From contig OW799234.1 in the NCBI GenBank assembly GCA_941918925.1, forward strand, positions 109,303,884-109,367,883: a stretch of 64,000 nt of DNA. The letters are read 5' to 3'. The notes under the pieces were generated by a model that saw nothing but the letters and a program-made list of their open reading frames with translations, did not search any database and had not been told where the DNA came from. Each line of letters opens with the position of its first letter. Position 1 is the stretch's first letter. The stretch comes from Phyto melanocephala. Lineage: Eukaryota; Arthropoda; Insecta; Diptera; Rhinophoridae. This document shows positions 57,329-64,000 of the stretch, one piece after another. The translations under genes and the position numbers were made by a program.

Positions 57329-59001
57329 AACAAGTAAGAGCACTATATTCGGCTGTGCCGAATCTTTTATACCCACCACCAATTTTGTGTACATTTAAAG
57401 CACAATATTTATTATTTTGTTAATCGCTATGGAATAATCTCTTTATAATAAAATATGTATCACTTTCTTTGTAGAGGGTGGTTAAATTTTAAGAGTCCAT
57501 GTTGAAGGTGAAATACACCTAGTCTTTAAATTTGTTTTCTGCATTTCATTTGACATTTCTCAATCTCAAACTTACTCAATTTGATCCGTGGAAAGATACG
57601 CAAATGAGCAAGGCTTTAAAGTTATTCAGGTTTTTTTTTTTATAAAAATGGGCGTTCAAATCAAAATGCATTTCATGCACTTCGTAATTCTTTTCATCAA
57701 CATAATCGTTCAAATTCGTCCACAATCGGGAGTATTGTAAAAAATATTTAAATTTCTGCAAAACAGGCCTATATAAAATGTTAGAAAATCTGTGAATGCC
57801 TTCTTAGTTCGTTGAATGGGAACCATTGCTGTTTTTTGCTAAAGTGTGGCAAAAGAGTAGTCAACCCCGACTCATCATCATGCCCAACAATTGAGCATCA
57901 ACATTGTCATTGAAAATATGGAACATCAGATAGAGGAGTGGCGCCAAGGATGGGGGGGGGCCATTTGGCCGATATTTTGTTAAATACATAATTGAACCAT
58001 ACAAATATTATCATTATAAAAAGAAATGATAATAATTTCTTAAATAATTTGTGTTTTATTTATTTTATTTTATTTAGTCTTTTAGTGAAAGTGAGCGTTA
58101 AAGTAGGCGTGCCGATAAAGTTTCTGCTAATAAATACAACTTACATATTTCAATATATTCCTTTATTTTCCCAAAAACTTTGTCAATTGAGAAATTACAT
58201 GAATTTAAGATAAACCGTTATATGGGAGGTAGGCGTTAAAGTAGGCGTGTCACCTAAACTTTTTGGCACAAAAATAACATTGATTAAAATGATATATGTA
58301 GCAAATTTCATCATCATACCTCTAATTTGGTCGGTTTTATGAGCTTTTCAATTTCATTAACGGTAGATAACGTGAAAAGTGGGCATGGCGTGGCCGTTAC
58401 AGAAAAGTCTCTCACCAAACAGCAAAGTGTGCAAAATTTCAGAATCGTACATCTAATTTTGTCTGTTTTATTAGGTTTTAAATTTAAAATATACTGAAAA
58501 ATACACTGCGCGGAATAAATTTTCGTACATATTTATCTATAACTCCTTTCCTAATGCATAGATGTAGGCAATTTTTGGGAGAGGATATTGCTTTGACTCA
58601 AGAAATATATGTATATTCGAAGTTTAATGACTGTACGTTCATGCGTTTGGACACAATTCTATTTTATTCGATGTTCGAAGGACACGGTTTTTTCGACCTA
58701 CTCTTGCTTTTCGAGCTATAACTCTCTTCCTTATATTCCGATTTAGCCCATTTTCAATACCAAACAAACCTTGTCTATAAGAAAGATTCTGCCAAAATTT
58801 GAGCCCCCTAGCTGTTTCGGTGCGACCTCTATCATGCTTTCAACAGACGGACAGATGGACGGACATAGCTAGATCGTAATCAAATCAAACCCTGATTCAG
58901 AATATATATACTTTATGGGGTCTAAAATGGATATTTCGATGTGTTACAAACGGAATAACAAAATGAATATACCCCCACCATTTTTTTGGTGGCGGGTATA
59001 A
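57329..59001 (-). mobile_element. Long family A element, inverted, copy A4
   Basis: Starts AACAAGTAAGAGCACTATATTCGGCTGTGCCGAAT and ends CCACCATTTTTTTGGTGGCGGGTATA, like copy A3. It keeps the nested MITE at the same site, but only about one and a half 288-bp units remain before a junction at 58386 (AAAAGTGGGC|ATGGCGTGGCC). It continues with the arm, a short ACAGACGGACAG run and TTATGGGGTC. Internal deletion between homologous units is the simple explanation. Confidence 0.75.
57474..58060 (+). mobile_element. Mariner-derived MITE nested in A4, right end deleted
   Basis: Left end GAGGGTGGTTAAATTTTAAG after CACTTTCTTTGTA, as in A1 and A3. The N-terminal transposase frame has an expanded T-run (11 T at 57631 against 6 in A1) that shifts it. 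The right inverted end and some A sequence are replaced by a TTTATTTTATTTTATTT run at about 58058. Confidence 0.7.
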
Positions 59002-60305
59002 AAATGGCTGAACATAAATCTTTTAATGCACGGTACTGTATACGATAATCCGTCATATCCCCATGATAGCGTATATACATTCATACAGAAAACACAAACT
59101 GTAAGGGTTTTCTTGAGGCATTCATATGTTCGCTAATGCAAATCTGGCGTATTCTTACATTTTTATTACGTTTTATGAATTTTTTGAATTTTAACAAACT
59201 GAAAAATTTATCCTTCTTCGTTTCTTGTGTTCATAATTCTTAAAAATTCTATTAACGTCAGATGTTTTTCCGTTTATTGTGGTCAAACTCAGCTCCAATT
59301 CATCTCATTCAATGTAGCGTCAAAATTAAAAATGTTTTTTTTTTTTATTTCTATTGAGTACCATGACTAGAGCGAGTATACTGCATTGTTTTGCTTGCTT
59401 TAGGTAAATGTACATATGTTTAAAAGTATGTATATGTTAAAGATAAATGTGTACATATATACTATGTATGTGTATTGAATAGTAGCTGAAAGTTTTATTA
59501 AGTTTTAAATACTAACAGGACACTCTATTTTTTAAATGAAAAGCGATTGTTAAAAATATATTAAAATACTTTTATATTTAACTTAGGAAATATGTTTGTA
59601 CAAAGATTGATTTTATTGATGTTAATTTTTGTATAAATTAATAATTTTGTACTGACGTTATTAATTTTTAAAAACTTATATGGAGTCAGATTATCACATG
59701 ATGATCATAAGATATATTTTAATTGTTAGTAATATATAAAATATAACATTTTCGAATATAACTGTTGGTTTTGTTTATCAATTAACAATCTTTTAAAGAA
59801 TCTTTATTATATAAATACAGATATTAATACGAATGTCGCTTAAAGTGTTAGAATTTTTCCACATTTTTCTATCAGACAGGCTCGCAATTTCCCATGACAT
59901 GTCTGTCAAAATAGGTGCTAATGGCTCAGTTAAATGGAATTCGTATAACTTTGGTTTTTTATAAACGTTTCTGTTACAATTATGAAAAGCTGTGGAGAAA
60001 ATTTATGCAACATTTTACATTGAAAGTTTTCATCGACTATTGAAATTTTTACACATGACAATTTAGGAAGAACTTAGTTATGTATATCAGTTCGTAAACT
60101 TGAATTATAGTTCACTTACAAATATTAGATCCGTGCTTTTTTTTTTGCTAAAGAGAACCTGGACTGGAGCATAGCAGACAGTCTCTGTCATTAAGTGCCA
60201 TCTATATTATTCCCTTTACAAACATGATTTTTGAGAAGGTGGTTCGACTGTTACTCATCTGCTAAACTTTTTAATGATAGCATATCGTGGTTTTATTGAA
60301 CAAAA
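59002..60305. other. AT-rich stretch, no feature
   Basis: No gene or element recognised. Sequence from about 60150 may belong to the LINE scrap that follows. Confidence 0.45.
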
Positions 60306-60385
60306 GCTATCAGTAAGCTAATTTACGCCGACTTTATTAAAGCTTTTGATGAGGCCAGTGGGAAACCTAAAATAAAAGAAAAACT
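60306..60385 (+). pseudogene. Possible LINE reverse-transcriptase scrap
   Basis: The frame reads SKLIYADFIKAFDEASGKPK, like the DFSKAFD.V block of non-LTR reverse transcriptases. No further block can be followed on either side, so this rests on one motif only. Confidence 0.32.
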
Positions 60386-60952
60386 TCAATTGGAGAATCG
60401 GAGTTGTATGTGGACGTATAGTTACTATAAAAAAATATGATACTTTTATTATAAAAAAATGTATATTTTTGGAAATATCGTAGCTAAATATCAGGAAGAG
60501 AACAAAATAACTATTGTTCTTGTTTTACTAATTTTATATATAAATTGTGCAAAAGCAACAAATTTACATAAACTTGGCTTATTTATTATCAGAAAACTAC
60601 AATCAAGTTAATTGTTTAATACCGATATCAAAATCATATTTTCCATCCCTGCCTTAATATATGAAATCAAGGCGAATTCAATAAATTTTGACAAAATACT
60701 TTCCCATCAGCTGGGCTGGTAATTTCACCTGTGTGAATACGCCATTTTTATTTTAGAAATATAAAAGTGGTAAATATTTAGTTTCCAATAAGTAATTTTG
60801 TGCAGTGTACGTGAGTTTGGCAATCACTGGTATGTTATACAAAGCAAAACAGAGAGAGTGTTGCAAGTTAAACTCCCGTTTAAAAGATGTTTGTTGTTTT
60901 TTTTTTGTTTTAAATTTTGTGTTAATATTTAATTGAATTTATTTTCAAATCG
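60386..60952. other. No feature recognised
   Basis: AT-rich spacer between the LINE scrap and the mariner relic. Confidence 0.45.
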
Positions 60953-61255
60953 AGAATAGATTTTGCTGTTCCAGCGATTTATAGAAAAAACATAAGACTT
61001 CTTTGGGACCAGTAGGCGTCCGGGTGCAGTTTAAATAATTTTAGTAGGACGTTGCCACGTGGATGTTCTTCTTTAGAGATTAGAGGTCATAGACATCTCA
61101 CATGAATCTGATGTCCGGCCACCGAGGTTAAATAATTTAACTCATTTAGACTTTTTCTTGTGCGGGTTTCTTAAGTCGCAGGATTGATAAGCACATGCAA
61201 TCGGTCAAATTCAGCTTGAAGATGTACGTCGGTCAGTAGAAAAACAAAATTAAAA
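60953..61255 (+). pseudogene. Tc1/mariner-superfamily transposase, C-terminal part
   Basis: Plus-strand pieces in order: AIYRKNIRLLWDQ (form: .YR.MI..F.WPQL), a poorly kept second Asp block (DVAT near 61047), then DISHESDVRPPRL, NNLTHLDFFLCGFLKSQ (third Asp replaced by Asn) and QLEDVRRSVEKQN. It is among the most decayed mariner copies in the window. Confidence 0.62.
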
Positions 61256-61432
61256 AAGCTTAAAAACAAAAAACAAAAAAAATAAAAGTACGAGTAACTC
61301 ACATTTTAATATATACAACACAGTTCAACTAGTGCTTATTTAGACATACAATGTTAAAGGCGATATTTTTATTTATTTTTTTGTGTTAATAAATAATAAC
61401 TTTTCATACATGTAATAAAAACGTCCTTATTG

Positions 61433-62573
61433 TACACAGAAAAAAATATTTCTTAAATTTGTTTAATTAATTGACTTTTTGAGTTGTTTTAAAATTCTAA
61501 TTATATTTTTCATTAACTAAATTAATTTTTTTAATTGATATTAAATATTTTCAAAAAACAAATAGATTTCTGTCAGTTGAATAAAATAAATAAAAAATAG
61601 AAAATGTTATTTTAAATGAAATTTTTTGAAATTTGAATTTCTTAGAATAAATTTAATATAATTATTATTCAAGGAGCAGAATAATAAAAAATAGTAGACA
61701 ATCTGCATGAAAAAGTTCTGGTTAGTGAAAGTATATAAAAATATGTTCAGTTTTTAATATAATAAATGGTTTCAGTTTCATTGTAGATGTGCACAAATCC
61801 AATAATTATTGTATCCCCTTATATTCCTCGGAATTCTCATTTTAGTAGGTAAGTTTGTTGAATTTCTTCACTCTGTCTGATCAAGCCTTTTTACCGGTTA
61901 ATATTCTTTATATCTAGGTTGTTGATGCTGCCAGTTATTTTTGGATCTCCGGCTTTCGATATGGTGTAGTATGTCTACTTGTGGAACCCTACTTCTTATG
62001 CTAAGTTATTTTTATATAAGTAACGAAATGTATTTAAAAACATAGATTCATGTGTACCATATATGTATATTAAGAATATATAAATATCAAAAAAAATATA
62101 TTTTTTTTTTTTTCTAAACAGGTTAACTGCCTGTTCAACGATGTCGAAAGAAAACCCAAGCGAAATTTCATTCGTACAAATACGTTGAAAACAAAAACAA
62201 ATTTTTAGTTTTTGTTGTTGTTTTCAATATATTTGTACGAATGAAATTTCGCTTGGGATTTTTTTCGACATCGTTGAACAGGCAGTAAATAATTTTTGTT
62301 ATTGATGTAATAAATGATTTTATTATATAATTACCAAATCTCAAACATAGACATGATTAAATTAATTAAAATAATTTTTGAAAATTATGGAAATTTTAAT
62401 TAATTTTTTAATACTGTTTTAATTGATATTTTTCTCAATATTTTTTTAATTAAAACTATTAATTTTCATTTAATTAATAGTATCATTTTGATGATTGGAG
62501 CAAAATTAAACAATTCTTTAATTATTAATATTAATTTCGTAATTGAAGTTCATATTTATTTTTTTCTGTGTAA
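61433..62573. mobile_element. AT-rich element bounded by TACACAGAAAAAAAT inverted ends
   Basis: TACACAGAAAAAAATATTTC at 61433 faces ATATTTATTTTTTTCTGTGTA ending at 62572, giving about 15 matching terminal bases. The inside is very AT-rich with many TTAATTAA-type inverted segments at both flanks and no coding. The hairpin element at 62127-62285 is nested in it. No clear target duplication, so the limits are tentative. Confidence 0.45.
62127..62285. mobile_element. Foldback/hairpin MITE, 75-bp arms
   Basis: 62127-62201 and 62211-62285 are reverse complements at 70 of 75 positions, separated by 9 bases. Outer ends CTGCCTGTTCAACGATGTCG. TAA flanks both sides (62124-62126 and 62286-62288), which would be the TWA duplication of PIF/Harbinger-type elements. 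As RNA the whole unit would fold into one long, nearly perfect hairpin. Confidence 0.85.
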
Positions 62574-62639
62574 CTTACTTACTGTTATTATTGTTAATAT
62601 TCGAAGCCGATATCATACTTACTATTGAATTAAACTATT

Positions 62640-63011
62640 TTGTTCACATACTCGTACACTAGCAGCATAATAGTAATCTACAATTACCCAATATTACTGT
62701 TTCGTTTTCCATTTTTAAAAGGTTATGCTTCATTATCGCAAGTGAAATTCTCCTTATTTTGTATTGTACTACAACACTTTTTTCAATTTTATATTCTCAA
62801 CATGCATAAGTGCAAAGTGTGGTGCACTTTGTATTTACATAAATTAACGGATATAGGTACTTGTCTTGGAGTACGCGTTAAATGTAACACACACCCGAGA
62901 ACATGCTATTTCCGTTTCCGCTTTCGCAATTTTAACAAACGGAACAATGATGCCCTGATACAATGCTCTGCCACAAACGTAAGCAAACGACAAAAGAAAA
63001 AGGGAAGTTAA
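62640..63011 (+). other. Longest open frame in the window (123 codons), no recognised motif
   Basis: The frame runs from ATG at 62640 to TAA at 63011. The first half is hydrophobic and aromatic-rich, the second half has several Cys and ends with a basic tail (KRQKKKG). In DNA this AT-rich one frame of this size per 64 kb is near what chance gives. No promoter, splice or family evidence supports it, so I do not call it a gene. Confidence 0.12.
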
Positions 63012-63255
63012 TGTTGGCATCAAAATAAGGGATAGAAAGAAGAATAAAAACTTATTAAACAGTTAAGAAAACGTAGGAGGAAATAAGAAAAATAATGAAT
63101 AACACAGGTGTATAGTTTGTGGTAAAATGGTAATATTTTTTTGTGTTAAAGAATGTGTGTGTGAAATTTTGTATGTAAAAAATTGAGGTATATTCTTTAA
63201 AAAAATATGACAAATTTTAAATAAACATTTGCATATATGACTTTCTGTCTCTTTT

Positions 63256-63776
63256 TATACCATTCGCCTGTGGTGCACACTTTGTCATTCCGTCTGTAAT
63301 TGCTACAATTTTCATTTCCGACCCCATAAAGTATATATTTTGTGAAAGCTTATGAATATTATGGAGTCGATTAAGCCATGTCCATCTGTCCGTCTTCCCG
63401 TCTGTCCATGTGTTGGTTGAAATCAACTTTTAGAAGCAACCATATGTTTCCAAGATCTGTGTATGGTATTAGTCTTTTGGAAATATCCGGTAATAAAAAA
63501 TGGCGGACAATAAATTTATATATGGTCCAAATCTGGTATATTAAAATGTGACTTCTAGAACCCCCTCCTTATTGGTATTAAATGAAAGGGCTTGACCAGT
63601 AGAATACAGATAGCTACGTAGAAATTTAAAATCTAGGAAGGCTTTGGAAATAATAAAGAAAAATGGCGTATAACATGAAATATAGGTTAAGCTACGATGT
63701 GAAATTATATCTATGTACATGATGGTGAAGCGTATTATCAGATTTGGCACGGCCGTATATAGCACTCTTACTTGTT
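63256..63776 (+). mobile_element. Family A2 element, short, both ends present
   Basis: Left TTTATACCATTCGCCTGTGGTG, core TTTCCGACCCCATAAAGTATA, GTCCATCTGTCCGTCTTCCCGTCTGTCC, then an interior with CCCCCTCCTTATTGGTATTAAATGAAAGGGCTTG. The right end is GATTTGGCACGGCCGTATATAGCACTCTTACTTGTT. The terminal palindrome is partly mutated. Compact relative of 15985-16688 without the T/A-only tract. Confidence 0.7.
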
Positions 63777-64000
63777 TAACCCCAATTTTCCCGAAAACTA
63801 CTTAATGAATTTATATAAGATTTAATACAGGAAGTCCTGAACAAAAAGTATTTTGAGAAAAATCTTAATAATATTTTGTGGTAGTGATAATATTCTGAAG
63901 GCTTATATAAAACGGATAGTGTAGATTTTTGGATTAGTTTGTTTGTTTGGCTGTATATTAATTCTACTGGTTATATTGCTTAGAAAATTTTGTTTTTTAT
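63777..64000. other. No feature recognised
   Basis: AT-rich end of the window. Confidence 0.5.

Noticed and set aside
62640..63011. 123-codon open frame as a new gene
   Set aside because: Longest in the window but near chance expectation for this composition, motif-free and without splice or promoter support.
1..64000. tRNA, rRNA and LTR retrotransposon ends
   Set aside because: No TTCRANYC-type box with a matching acceptor stem was found by eye, no rRNA wording, and no paired long terminal repeats. A covariance-model scan would be decisive for tRNAs.

Overview
This 64 kb window is AT-rich eukaryotic DNA with no complete protein-coding gene that I can recognise. It looks like intergenic or long-intron sequence from a higher fly, most likely a calyptrate (blow fly or house fly type). 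Three things point there: interspersed elements built like the Drosophila DINE-1/mini-me (Helentron) repeats, many dead Tc1/mariner copies of an insect family, and a dead piggyBac whose ends begin CCCTAG. The species call is inference; no single-copy marker gene is present.

Layout. 0.6-1.4 kb: decayed gene of an arthropod multicopy family. 3.65-4.8 kb: mariner relic with its halves in opposite orientation. 6.08-8.25 kb: long DINE-1-like element (family A) with a 288-bp internal tandem repeat and a nested mariner-derived MITE; a second MITE copy at 8.8 kb. 9.77-11.4 kb: two Helitrons (family B, ~121-bp tandem units) joined head to tail. 11.5-12.1 kb: LINE reverse-transcriptase relic. 15-16.7 kb: family A copies. 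17.3 kb: a possible terminal exon of an unknown gene. 18.8-19.1 kb: mariner relic. 20.9-22.7 kb: family A relic and a Helitron. 24.6 kb: intron-like splice signals. 25.4-27.4 kb: mariner split by a family A element. 27.8-33 kb: short family A copy, mariner relic, and a second long A copy with the same nested MITE. 34-38.7 kb: fragments, mariner 3' end, a TIR pair and a hairpin. 39.7-41.8 kb: two Helitrons in opposite orientation. 42.5-45.2 kb: two MITEs and a LINE 3' end. 46-48 kb: LINE, family A and Helitron relics. 49-50.6 kb: piggyBac relic with both ends. 53-55.9 kb: family A, LINE and Helitron ends. 57.3-59 kb: third long A copy with the nested MITE. 60.3-62.6 kb: LINE and mariner scraps and a TIR element holding a 75-bp-arm hairpin. 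63.3-63.8 kb: short family A copy.

The coding-like segments are nearly all broken transposases or reverse transcriptases. The most informative points are structural: a MITE fixed inside a larger element and spread with it, a Helitron dimer, nested and inverted mariner copies, and two MITE copies that keep the same open 52-codon N-terminal transposase frame. Family names rest on motifs and structure read by eye; no database search was possible.
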